From JBPCOB01 sp051000715 (GTDB lineage: Bacteria; Actinomycetota; Actinomycetes; JALYNC01), in assembly GCA_051000715.1 (NCBI GenBank), contig JBPCOB010000218.1:1-11520 (forward strand): a stretch of DNA of 11,520 nucleotides, written 5' to 3'. The stretch's first letter is position 1, and each line of letters starts with the position of its first letter. A program made the position numbers and the translations under genes. This document shows positions 1-6,952 of the stretch, one piece after another. The notes below the pieces were generated by a model that saw nothing but the letters and a program-made list of their open reading frames with translations, had not been told where the DNA came from and ran no database searches.

Positions 1-92
1 AAAGGGCACCGGGTCCACCGGCCACTGGCTGCGGTCGGGTCGCGGACTGTCACCGCCGGTTCGGAGTTGCACCGATCCCGGAGCGCGCGTGC
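1..92 (-). promoter_or_regulatory. FMN riboswitch (RFN element), 5' part, cut by the window edge
   Basis: Read on the minus strand, this stretch carries the conserved blocks of the FMN aptamer in the right order: CGGTGCAACTCCGA at 74-61, ACCGGCGGT at 60-52, CAGTCCGCGACC near 49-38, and GGTGGA at 19-14 opening the next helix. The GG(A)TCG/CGACC strands near 80 and 40 can pair as the P2 stem. The 3' half of the aptamer and any expression platform lie beyond position 1. This RNA family binds flavin mononucleotide and represses riboflavin synthesis or transport genes in cis, so a ribD- or ribB-type gene should follow on the minus strand. The aptamer starts only about 14 bases after the stop codon of the preceding gene. 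Identification rests on motif recall, not a covariance search. Confidence 0.86.
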
Positions 93-105
93 TGGCTGGA
101 CGGTC

Positions 106-1044
106 CTAGTGTGCCACGTCGGCCCGGCGGTCCACGGCGATGGCGGAGCCGGGCTTCGTCTTCGCCACGCTCTTCATCTCGGTGGCGATGGAGACCACTT
201 CGCGATGGTCGGTGAAGCGGCGCCGGTCGCTCATGGCCACACCTACCGACACCGATACCAGCGGGTAACGCCGCGGGAAGCCCTGGCGGTCGACCACCTC
301 GAGGTAGCCGCGCGCGACGTCGGCGGGCTCGTGCAGCTCGACCACCTGCTTGTCGAAAATTTCCAGCGCCCGGCGGCAGGCGGGCCCCGCGGCTTCCGGT
401 GAACAGATCAGCACGAAGTCGTCGCCGCCGACGTGACCGACGAACGGCCGCGGCTCGCTCTCGACCGCCGCCATGCCGAGCGCCTCGGCCAGCAGGAAGA
501 TCGCCGCATCGCCACGGAGGAACCCGTAGGCGTCGTTGAACGCCTTGAAGTTGTCCAAATCGAAGTAACAGACGGCGAACGGCTCGTCGATGGCCACCCG
601 CTGCGCGATCTCGGCGTCGATCCGGTGGTTGCCCGGCAGGCCGGTCAGCGGCGAGACCGCCCGCATCTCGGCGTTGCGCCGCAGGGTGGAGCGGACCCTC
701 GCCACGAGCTCCGGGGTGTCGAACGGTTTGACCACGTAGTCGTCCGCTCCAGCGGTCAGCCCCACCACCTTGGCTGCCGGCAGGCACTCCCCGCTCAGCA
801 GGATGACCGGCAGGTTCGCCGTCGCCGGTGCAGCCCGCAGCCGACGGCAGACCTCGATCCCGTCCAGGTCCGGCATCACCACATCGAGCAGCACCAGGTC
901 CGGTACACCGGCCGCGATCGCGGCCAGTGCCTCCGCGCCACCAGCCGCGACCTGCACGGCGAACCCCTCCAGCTGCAGGTTGGTCTCGACGACGCGGGCG
1001 GCGTCGGCGTCGGCGTCGACGACGAGGATGCGGCCGTCACTCAC
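106..1044 (-). CDS. response regulator with receiver and GGDEF domains
   Basis: A 312-residue two-domain protein of unknown target. Residues about 4-122 form a CheY-like receiver: phospho-acceptor D54 in LLDVVMPDLDG, S84 at the Thr/Ser switch position and K106 in VKPF. Residues about 130-305 form a GGDEF (diguanylate cyclase) domain, with YFDLDNFKAFNDAYG at 160-174 and the signature as GGDDF at 206-210. No signal peptide, membrane segment or HTH is seen. Oddities: the usual receiver DD pair is D10-A11 (D12 follows), the residue usually Arg two before the signature is His204, the signature is GGDDF, and the inhibitory RxxD site is missing. It could therefore be an active cyclase of a variant class or a non-enzymatic sensor. 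The GTG start overlaps the rpe stop by four bases (GTGA), so translation is probably coupled; the longer open frame upstream lies inside rpe and is not coding. No partner kinase is in view. Confidence 0.9.
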   Translation of the reverse strand: MSDGRILVVDADADAARVVETNLQLEGFAVQVAAGGAEALAAIAAGVPDLVLLDVVMPDLDGIEVCRRLRAAPATANLPVILLSGECLPAAKVVGLTAGADDYVVKPFDTPELVARVRSTLRRNAEMRAVSPLTGLPGNHRIDAEIAQRVAIDEPFAVCYFDLDNFKAFNDAYGFLRGDAAIFLLAEALGMAAVESEPRPFVGHVGGDDFVLICSPEAAGPACRRALEIFDKQVVELHEPADVARGYLEVVDRQGFPRRYPLVSVSVGVAMSDRRRFTDHREVVSIATEMKSVAKTKPGSAIAVDRRADVAH

Positions 1045-1724
1045 GGAGCCGCCGACGAAGCAGCCAGCGCGGACTCGGCCAGCGCGCGGAGCCGGGCCAC
1101 CGCGCCGGCCGGGTCGGACGCACCGTAGACGGCAGAGCCGGCAACGAACACGTCGGCGCCGGCCTCGGCGCAGCGCCCGATCGTCTCCGCGTCGACACCG
1201 CCGTCGACCTGCACCCACATCTGCAGGCCATGCCGGCGGACCAGCTCGCGCGCCGCGGCCACCTTGGGCAGCATGTCGGCCCGGAAGGACTGGCCGCCGA
1301 AGCCCGGCTCTACGGTCATGACCAACACCAGGTCGAACTCGCGGAGCAGCTCTTCGTACGGCGCCAGCGACGTCCCCGGCTTGACCGCCAGGCCGGCCCG
1401 GCCGCCGGCCGCGCGAATCGCCCTCGCCGTGCGCACCGGCTCGCCGGCCGCCTCTACGTGGAAGGTGACCGACTCGGCCCCCGCCTCGGCGTACGCCGGC
1501 GCCCACCGGTCCGGATCATCGATCATGAGGTGGCAGTCCAGCGGCATCTCGGTCGCCTTGCGCAGGCTCTCCACCACCGGCAGCCCGATCGTGAGATTCG
1601 GCACGAAGTGGTTGTCCATGACGTCGACGTGCAGCCAGTCGGCGGCGCCTGCCACCGCCTCGGCCGCGCCGGCGAGCCGGGCGAAGTCGGCAGCCAGCAG
1701 GCTGGGCGCGATCTGCAGGCTCAC
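1041..1724 (-). CDS. rpe: ribulose-phosphate 3-epimerase
   Basis: A 227-residue TIM-barrel enzyme that interconverts D-ribulose 5-phosphate and D-xylulose 5-phosphate in the cytosolic pentose phosphate pathway. Family motifs are intact: IAPSLLAADF at 5-14, LHVDVMDNHFVPN at 31-43 with metal-binding H32 and acid/base D34, CHLMI with H65, the loop VEPGFGGQ at 138-145, and VDGGV with the second acid/base D174. Length is normal for the family. The start is GTG at 1724-1722, supported by AGGGAG at 1737-1732, seven bases upstream. It follows rsmB after 36 bases and overlaps the response regulator gene by four bases. Its substrate is also the precursor of the four-carbon unit of riboflavin, which fits the FMN riboswitch found just downstream. 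Confidence 0.97.
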   Translation of the reverse strand: MSLQIAPSLLAADFARLAGAAEAVAGAADWLHVDVMDNHFVPNLTIGLPVVESLRKATEMPLDCHLMIDDPDRWAPAYAEAGAESVTFHVEAAGEPVRTARAIRAAGGRAGLAVKPGTSLAPYEELLREFDLVLVMTVEPGFGGQSFRADMLPKVAAARELVRRHGLQMWVQVDGGVDAETIGRCAEAGADVFVAGSAVYGASDPAGAVARLRALAESALAASSAAP

Positions 1725-1757
1725 GCGGCGACTCCCTACCTCGTCTGCGTTCCTTCG

Positions 1758-1763
1758 AGTCTA
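1758..1763 (-). promoter_or_regulatory. candidate -10 element (TAGACT) upstream of rpe
   Basis: TAGACT on the minus strand fits the actinobacterial -10 pattern TAnnnT and ends 33 bases before the rpe start codon. Its first three bases are also the rsmB stop codon. No good -35 hexamer is seen 16-19 bases upstream. The identical heptamer CTAGACT also precedes def and metK at a similar distance, which is the main reason to list it. Inference from sequence only. Confidence 0.4.
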
Positions 1764-3206
1764 GGGTCGGCCGGTCGCCCGGAGCAGGGCAATGAACATC
1801 GCGTCGGTCCCATGCCGGTGCGGCCACAGCTGCACCTCCGGACCGTCGCCGAGATGCGGTACGCCGGCCAGCAGCGGCCGGACGTCCACCCGCTCGACTT
1901 CCGGCCGGCCTCGCAGGGTGGCGTCGAGCACCCCCCGCGTCTCGGCCAGGTGCGGCGAACAGGTCACGTAGGCAACCACGCCGCCCGGGCGGGCCGACTC
2001 CAGCGCCGCCGCCAGCAGCGCACACTGCAGCCGGAACAGGCCGGCGACGTCGGCCGGCGAGCGGCGCCAGCGCACCTCCGGCCGGCGTCGCAACGCGCCG
2101 AGCCCGCTGCACGGGGCATCGACCAGCACCCGGTCGAAGCGCCCGGTCGGCCAAGCCGGCGCCGTCGAATCGGCCACGACGACCGCTGCGATGTGGTCCG
2201 CGGCCGCGGTGCCGTCCGGGCCACCCGCCAGCGTCGCGCGAACCAGGTGAGCGCGATGCGGCGCCCGGTCGACGGCGAGCAGCCGGGCACCGCGGTCGGC
2301 CGCCACCCCGGCCAGCAGGCCGGCCTTGCCGCCGGGGCCGGCGCAGGCGTCCAGCCACCACCGGTCCGGGCCGTCGAGGTCCGCGGCGGCCAGCACGAGC
2401 GCGGCCAGCTGGCTGCCCTCGTCCTGCACCGCTGCCCGGCCGTCCCGCACCTCGGCGAGACGCCCCGGGTTGCCGCCCTCGAGCCGGACGGCGTACGGCG
2501 ACCAGGGACCGCGGCGCCCGGCCGCTCCGGCGCTGATGAGCAACGCCTCCCGGGAGACCCGCCCGGGCCGGGCGACCAGGTGCACGCTGGGGCGCCCGTC
2601 GTCGGCCGCGAGGGCGGCCCCGGTCTCCGCCAGGTCGCCGCCGAGGGCGTCGCGAAACGCCTCGACCACCCAGCCGGGATGCGAGGTGGTCAGGGCTAGA
2701 TAGCCGACCGGGTCGAGCTCGTACGGCGGCGCGAGCTCGGCCAGCCAGCCGGCCAGGTCGCGACCGGCGACCCGGCGCAGCACCGCGTTGACGAGCGACG
2801 CCGGCCCCTCGCCCGCCACCTCGCGGGCGAGGTCCACGGTCGCGGACACGGCGGCGTGCACCGGCGTACGGGTGCGCAGCAGCTGGTAGCCGCCGAGGCG
2901 AAGCAGATCGCGGACGGCTGGCTGGATCGCGTCCAGTGGCCGGTCCAGGCAGGCGGCCAGCACCACGTCGAGGGTGCCCTGGGCCCGGAGCGCGCCGTAG
3001 CCGAGCTCGGTGGCGAAGGCGGCGTCACGCGGATCGAGCCGGCGATCAGTGAGGAGCCGGGGCAGCACCAGGTTGGCGTAGCCGGCGTGCTCGTCCACTG
3101 CCCGCAGCAGGTCGTAGGCGGCCCGCCGGGCCGGATCGGGCGGTGGTCGGCCACGGCGGCGGGCGGGCGGGGGCGGCTGCCCGCGATGCCGGGCCGGAGG
3201 GGGCAT
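1761..3206 (-). CDS. rsmB: 16S rRNA (cytosine-5)-methyltransferase RsmB (NusB domain + methyltransferase)
   Basis: A 481-residue SAM-dependent RNA methyltransferase (RsmB/Sun/Fmu family); the E. coli enzyme makes m5C967 in 16S rRNA. Residues about 25-165 form the NusB-like RNA-binding domain. The catalytic domain follows: QDEGSQ at 261-266, SAM motif I DACAGPGGKA at 286-295, VDAPCSGLGALRRRPEVRW at 362-380 with C366 (product release), and YVTCSPHLAE at 413-422 with the nucleophile C416. Both catalytic cysteines are present. Residues 1-27 are a Pro/Arg-rich leader with no predicted fold. The ATG at 3206-3204 overlaps the fmt stop by one base (TGATG), the standard arrangement for reinitiation; the longer open frame upstream is an fmt shadow. 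The methyl donor is supplied by MetK, encoded in the same block. Confidence 0.96.
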   Translation of the reverse strand: MPPPARHRGQPPPPARRRGRPPPDPARRAAYDLLRAVDEHAGYANLVLPRLLTDRRLDPRDAAFATELGYGALRAQGTLDVVLAACLDRPLDAIQPAVRDLLRLGGYQLLRTRTPVHAAVSATVDLAREVAGEGPASLVNAVLRRVAGRDLAGWLAELAPPYELDPVGYLALTTSHPGWVVEAFRDALGGDLAETGAALAADDGRPSVHLVARPGRVSREALLISAGAAGRRGPWSPYAVRLEGGNPGRLAEVRDGRAAVQDEGSQLAALVLAAADLDGPDRWWLDACAGPGGKAGLLAGVAADRGARLLAVDRAPHRAHLVRATLAGGPDGTAAADHIAAVVVADSTAPAWPTGRFDRVLVDAPCSGLGALRRRPEVRWRRSPADVAGLFRLQCALLAAALESARPGGVVAYVTCSPHLAETRGVLDATLRGRPEVERVDVRPLLAGVPHLGDGPEVQLWPHRHGTDAMFIALLRATGRP

Positions 3207-4135
3207 CAGGCCAACCGGTCGGCGTCGGTGAGTCTCGCACCGCGGACCCAGGCGGCCGCCGTCATGACCGGCCGCCCGGCGGGCCGCACCTCGCCGAGAC
3301 GCACCGGCGCGGTCCCGGTGCCGACGGTCACCTTCTCCCCGCTCACCGCCAGCTGCCCCGGGTGGAGGTGCCGGTCGGCGCCGGTCGGCCGCGTCAGCGG
3401 ACCGAGCTTGAGCCGGTTTCCCCGAAACGTCGTCCACGCGCCCGGGGTCGGGGCGGCGGCCCGCAGCAGCCGGTCGACCATGACGGCGGGGGCGGTCCAG
3501 TCGAGCCGGAGGGTCTCGACGGTGAGCCGAGGGGCGTACGAGACCCCGTCCGCCGACTGCGGGACCGGAACCAGGGCGCCGTCCTCGATGCCGTCCAAGG
3601 TGGCGCCCAGCAACCGCGCCCCGGCGGTGGCGAGCCGGTCGAGCAGCGCACCAGCGGTGTCGCCGGGTGCCACCGGTTCGGTCAGCACGCCGAACACCGG
3701 GCCGGTGTCGAGCCCCTCCTCCAGCCGGAACGTCGACGCGCCGGTCACCTCGTCGCCGGCGAGCACGGCGTGCTGGACCGGGGCGGCGCCGCGCCAGGCC
3801 GGGAGCAGCGAGAAGTGCAGGTTGACCCAGCCATGCCGCGGCACGCCGAGGGCGGGCGGCGGGATGAGCGCCCCGTAGGCCACCACCGCGCAGCAGTCCG
3901 GCGCGATCCCGGCCAGCTCCGCCAGGAACCCCGGCTCACTCGGCCGGGACGGGCGCAGCACCGGCAGGCCGGTCGCCCGGGCCAGCTCGGCCACCGGGCT
4001 CTCCCGTATCCGGCGGCCTCGCCCGGCCGGAGCGGCGGGCCGGGTGAGCACGGCCGCCACCTCGTGCCGCGAGGCCAGCACGGCCTGCAGCGAGGGAAGG
4101 GCGGTCGCCGGCGTACCGGCAAACAGCAGCCGCAA
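3206..4135 (-). CDS. fmt: methionyl-tRNA formyltransferase
   Basis: A 309-residue enzyme that transfers a formyl group from 10-formyltetrahydrofolate to the methionine on initiator tRNA. The N-terminal Rossmann domain begins RLLFAGTP. The catalytic triad of the formyltransferase family is visible as N105 and H107 in NLHFSLLPAWRGAAPVQ and D143 in LDTG. The C-terminal tRNA-binding OB-fold domain covers about residues 205-305. The start is taken as TTG at 4135-4133 because it gives the typical M-R-L-x-F-A-G-T-P beginning and I see no ATG or GTG between the def stop and this motif. It lies four bases after the def stop, so translation is probably coupled, and no strong ribosome binding site is seen. 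It ends in a TGATG overlap with rsmB. The rare start may lower its expression relative to def. Confidence 0.96.
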   Translation of the reverse strand: MRLLFAGTPATALPSLQAVLASRHEVAAVLTRPAAPAGRGRRIRESPVAELARATGLPVLRPSRPSEPGFLAELAGIAPDCCAVVAYGALIPPPALGVPRHGWVNLHFSLLPAWRGAAPVQHAVLAGDEVTGASTFRLEEGLDTGPVFGVLTEPVAPGDTAGALLDRLATAGARLLGATLDGIEDGALVPVPQSADGVSYAPRLTVETLRLDWTAPAVMVDRLLRAAAPTPGAWTTFRGNRLKLGPLTRPTGADRHLHPGQLAVSGEKVTVGTGTAPVRLGEVRPAGRPVMTAAAWVRGARLTDADRLA

Positions 4136-4139
4136 CGGC

Positions 4140-4688
4140 CTACCGGCCGGTGCCGAAGGTGGGGTGCGGCGAGGCCCTGACCAACGGGACCGGCTCGCCG
4201 AACCACTCCGCCTCGCGGATGGCTCGCATCGCGAGCTTGCGCTGCTCGGGGTCCATCCGGTCGATGAACAGCACGCCGTCGAGGTGGTCGGTCTCGTGCT
4301 GGAGGCAGCGGGCCAGCAGGTCACTGCCGGCGACGAGCACCGGGTCGCCGTACATGTTGAACCCACGGGCGATCACTCGGCGGGCCCGCGGACAGGGGAA
4401 GTAGAGGCCGGGAAACGACAGGCAGCCTTCGTCGCCGTCCTGCTGCTCCGCGGAGAGCTCGCCGAGAACCGGATTGACCAGATGCCCAACCACGTCGTCG
4501 ACGTCGTAGGCGAACACCCGCAGGCCGACGCCGATCTGCGGAGCGGCCAACCCCGCACCCGGGGCGTCGAGCATTGTGTCGGTCAGGTCGGTGACGAGCG
4601 TCCGCAGCTCCTTGTCGAAGGCCGTCACAGGATCGGCGGGGGTGCGTAGCACCGGATCGCCGAAATGCCGGACCGGTCGCAGTGCCAC
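4140..4688 (-). CDS. def: peptide deformylase
   Basis: A 182-residue metalloenzyme that removes the N-terminal formyl group from nascent proteins at the ribosome. The three family motifs are intact: GAGLAAPQ at 44-51, EGCLSFP at 87-93 with metal ligand C89, and HETDHLDG at 131-138 with ligands H131 and H135 and catalytic E132. The motif spellings suit actinobacterial type I/III-like deformylases. The C-terminal 35 or so residues are polar and not conserved in my memory of the family. The start is GTG at 4688-4686; AGGAG lies about 14 bases upstream (4706-4702) and a weaker CGAGG nearer, so initiation may be modest. It sits 69 bases after priA and four bases before fmt, pairing deformylase with formyltransferase. 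Confidence 0.96.
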   Translation of the reverse strand: MALRPVRHFGDPVLRTPADPVTAFDKELRTLVTDLTDTMLDAPGAGLAAPQIGVGLRVFAYDVDDVVGHLVNPVLGELSAEQQDGDEGCLSFPGLYFPCPRARRVIARGFNMYGDPVLVAGSDLLARCLQHETDHLDGVLFIDRMDPEQRKLAMRAIREAEWFGEPVPLVRASPHPTFGTGR

Positions 4689-4725
4689 GCGGGTGCCTCG
4701 GTCTCCTACGTCGGGGTCGGGCTTC

Positions 4726-4731
4726 AGTCTA
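4726..4731 (-). promoter_or_regulatory. candidate -10 element (TAGACT) upstream of def
   Basis: TAGACT ends 37 bases before the def start codon, inside the 69-base priA-def gap. Preceded by C, it gives the same CTAGACT heptamer as upstream of rpe and metK. The region 16-19 bases upstream is GC-rich with no TTGAC-like -35. If real it would drive def-fmt-rsmB independently of priA. Confidence 0.42.
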
Positions 4732-4757
4732 GGAGCGGGGCCGTGGATGGGGCCGGC

Positions 4758-6755
4758 CTACAGCAGGTCGAGCGGGTCGAGCTGTATCCGTACCGGCTCG
4801 GCCGCCTTGCGGGCGCTGCGTACGCCGGCGGCCGCCTGCAGGGCGGCGGCCAGCAGGCCGCCGTCGTCGCGCGGCACGCGCAGCAGCGCCCGCTCCGCTA
4901 CCTCCGCCGACCGGGCGCGTACCAGCGGCACCGGACCCAGGACCTGCGTCGTAGGGGGGAGGACGGTGGCGGCGAGCAGGTCGGCCACCGCCGCCGGGCT
5001 GCCGGTCACCGAGGCCATCCGGACCGCCGGCGGGAACCCCAGCTCGGTGCGCTCGGCCAGCTCTCGCTCGGCGTGCCAGCCGGGCCGCCAGCGCACCAGC
5101 GCCTGGACGGCGCGGACCCCGGCGTCGGCCATCACCACCACGACGCCGCCGGCCGCCGCCGGCCTGGCCAGCGCCGCGGCGGCCAACCAGCGGCGGAGCG
5201 CCTCCTCTCCCGCCCGCAGGTCGGCCCGGGTGAGCAGCGACCATCCGTCGAGCAACAGCACCGCGCCGTACCCCGACTCGGCCACCGGCTCGGCGCCCGG
5301 TGTGGCGACGACCAGCGCCGGCTCGGCCGGCACCGTGGCCAGAACCGAGTCTCCGGCGGAGGTACGCACCGGTGTGCCGGGGAAGGCGCGGCCCAGCTCC
5401 TCCGCCGTCCGCCCGGAACCCACTACGACCGCCCGCAGGCGGTCGCCGTCACACTGCGGACAGCGCCAGCCGGAGGTCGGTCGGCCGCACCAGCGGCACG
5501 CAGGCACCGACTCGCCGGGCCCGTGGGAGCGGCCGAGTGGACCGGCGCAGTGGGGGCAGCGGGCCGGGAGCCGGCAGCGTTCGCAGCCCAGTGTCGGCTG
5601 GTAGCCGCCGCGCGGCACCTGCACGAGCACCGGCGCACCGGCTTCCAGCGCGGCCCGGGCCGCCGCCCAGGCCAGCGAGGGCAGCCGGGCAGAGGCGGCA
5701 CCCGGGTCGCGGCTGCGCGCGACGTCGTCGCCGGCCGGGACCACCCGGGGAGCCGCGGCCCTGGCCGCCGACCGGGTCGCGGCCAGCGGGAGCGCCCAGC
5801 CGGAGCGCAACAGCGCCGCGCCCTCTGCGGTCTGGGCGAAGCCGCCCACCAGCGCTCCGGCGCCGGCGAGATGTGCCCGCAGCACCAGCACGTCCCGGGC
5901 GTGCGGGTACGGCGCGCGCGGCTCGGCGTGCAGATCGTCGCCGTCGTCCCACACGACCACGAGCCCGAGGTCGGCCACCGGAGCGAAGACGGCGGCCCGG
6001 GTGCCGGCAACCGCCCGGACGCCTCCCCGGCGCACCGCGAGCCAGCGCCGGTACCGCTCGGCCGGGCCGAGGTCGGCCGACAACGCCACGTGTCGCCCCG
6101 GACCAAGGGCCGCCGCCAGCGCGGCGTCCACCCGGGCGAGGTCGCGCCCGTCGGGAACCACGACCACCGCCCCGCGGCCGTTGCTCACGGTCGCCTGCAC
6201 AGCGGCCGCCACCTCGGCCGGCCACTGCGGACCGGGAAGGGCCGTCCACACCGCACGCGGGCTGTTGCCGGCCGTCAGCGCGTCGAGAAACCTCGCCCCG
6301 GCGGCGTAGCGGTCGAGCCCGCCGCCCGGGGTCGGTGGTGGAGGCCGCGCCTGCGGCGACGTCTCGGCCTCCACCCTGGCGTGCCGAGGCGGCACCGCCA
6401 GCCGCAGCAGGTCGGCCAGCGTGCCGGCGTACCGGTCGGCCACCGACCGAGCCAGCCGAGCGATCTCCGGGCTCAGCACCGGCTCGGGCGAGACGACCCG
6501 GACCAGCACGGCGAGCCGGCCGCGGTGGTCACTGGCGGAGGTCCGCTCCAGCACGAAGCCGTCGACCAGCTGCCCGGCGAAGCGGACCCGCACCCGGGTG
6601 CCTACCGCGGCCGCCGTATCGAGACCCTCGGGGACGGCATAGTCGAACGGCCGGTCGAGATGGGCCAGCGGGACGTCGACGGCCACCCGAGCCACCGGCA
6701 GGGTGTGTGCCGGCATCACGGTGCCAGCCCCCTCGGAACCGTCGGATGGAACCAC
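4758..6755 (-). CDS. priA: PriA-like primosomal protein N', helicase motifs lost
   Basis: A 665-residue replication-restart protein. The N-terminal DNA-binding domain (about 17-125) contains LDRPFDYAVP. Eight zinc-ligand cysteines are all present: C391, C394, C400, C403, C420, C423, C432, C435. VVATPGAEP at 482-490 and a C-terminal domain ending QLDPLDLL are typical of actinobacterial PriA. The helicase motifs are degraded: the position of Walker A (GxTGSGKTE) reads TALPGPQW at 171-178 and DEEH-like motif II reads WDDGDDLH at 269-276. It therefore probably binds forks and recruits partners without ATP-driven unwinding, as I recall for other Actinobacteria. The start is uncertain: GTG at 6755 has AGGA seven bases upstream, but GTG 6719 or ATG 6716 has GAGGGGG (6734-6728) and would drop 12-13 non-conserved residues. 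It stands alone, with a 197-base gap before it. Confidence 0.93.
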   Translation of the reverse strand: MVPSDGSEGAGTVMPAHTLPVARVAVDVPLAHLDRPFDYAVPEGLDTAAAVGTRVRVRFAGQLVDGFVLERTSASDHRGRLAVLVRVVSPEPVLSPEIARLARSVADRYAGTLADLLRLAVPPRHARVEAETSPQARPPPPTPGGGLDRYAAGARFLDALTAGNSPRAVWTALPGPQWPAEVAAAVQATVSNGRGAVVVVPDGRDLARVDAALAAALGPGRHVALSADLGPAERYRRWLAVRRGGVRAVAGTRAAVFAPVADLGLVVVWDDGDDLHAEPRAPYPHARDVLVLRAHLAGAGALVGGFAQTAEGAALLRSGWALPLAATRSAARAAAPRVVPAGDDVARSRDPGAASARLPSLAWAAARAALEAGAPVLVQVPRGGYQPTLGCERCRLPARCPHCAGPLGRSHGPGESVPACRWCGRPTSGWRCPQCDGDRLRAVVVGSGRTAEELGRAFPGTPVRTSAGDSVLATVPAEPALVVATPGAEPVAESGYGAVLLLDGWSLLTRADLRAGEEALRRWLAAAALARPAAAGGVVVVMADAGVRAVQALVRWRPGWHAERELAERTELGFPPAVRMASVTGSPAAVADLLAATVLPPTTQVLGPVPLVRARSAEVAERALLRVPRDDGGLLAAALQAAAGVRSARKAAEPVRIQLDPLDLL

Positions 6756-6778
6756 CGCTCAGTCCTAACAGAGCGCGC

Positions 6779-6796
6779 CGACGGTTGGCGCCGTCG
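6779..6796. repeat. inverted repeat CGACGG-N6-CCGTCG
   Basis: Perfect six-base arms (6779-6784 and 6791-6796) around TTGGCG, about 25-40 bases upstream of the priA GTG. It could form a small hairpin in the priA leader or the metK 3' tail, or be a protein site. In DNA this GC-rich, chance is also a fair explanation. Confidence 0.4.
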
Positions 6797-6907
6797 TCCA
6801 CCGCTTCGTCCTGCGTGGAGGGCGCATCATTGTGACTTCAGCAGGGAGGAAATCGGCGAAAGCCTCAGGCGGAGCTCACAACGATCAGCCGACAGCGCGG
6901 GAGCACT

Positions 6908-6919
6908 CCGGCGCGCCGG
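6908..6919. repeat. 12-base perfect palindrome CCGGCGCGCCGG
   Basis: A self-complementary 12-mer 33 bases after the metK stop. As RNA it could fold only with a strained short loop; as DNA it would be a symmetric site. No T-run follows on the minus strand, so it is not a classical terminator. All-GC palindromes of this size can arise by chance here. Confidence 0.35.
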
Positions 6920-6952
6920 TGGGGCGGGGGCGCGCTGCGAGGGCCGCTCTGC

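Larger units (their letters stand above)
6756..6952. other. 197-base metK-priA intergenic gap
   Basis: This is the longest gap in the window. No convincing small gene was found: the overlapping minus-strand frame beginning near 6801 runs into priA in another frame and resembles no family. Two inverted repeats are present (6779-6796 and 6908-6919). No hairpin is followed by a T-run in either direction, so no intrinsic terminator is called. An AATGAT-type AT-richer patch near 6826-6834 on the minus strand could belong to a promoter for priA, but I cannot pair it with a -35. Confidence 0.6.

Noticed and set aside
103..108. TAGGAC as a -10 element for the riboswitch transcript
   Set aside because: Well placed before the aptamer but lacks the final T of TAnnnT and has no -35; it is simply the stop codon context of the preceding gene unless transcript mapping shows otherwise.
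1045..1506. Upstream extension of the response regulator gene
   Set aside because: The extra 154 residues overlap rpe in another frame and are compositional noise; the GTG at 1044 gives a protein starting directly at the receiver domain.
828..2699. 623-codon plus-strand open frame opposite rpe and rsmB
   Set aside because: It is antisense to two genes with complete catalytic motifs, its protein is low-complexity Arg/Gly/Pro/His with no family resemblance, and long antisense frames are expected at this GC content.
3207..3437. Upstream extension of rsmB
   Set aside because: It overlaps the fmt C-terminal coding region out of frame; the TGATG junction at 3208-3204 explains initiation.
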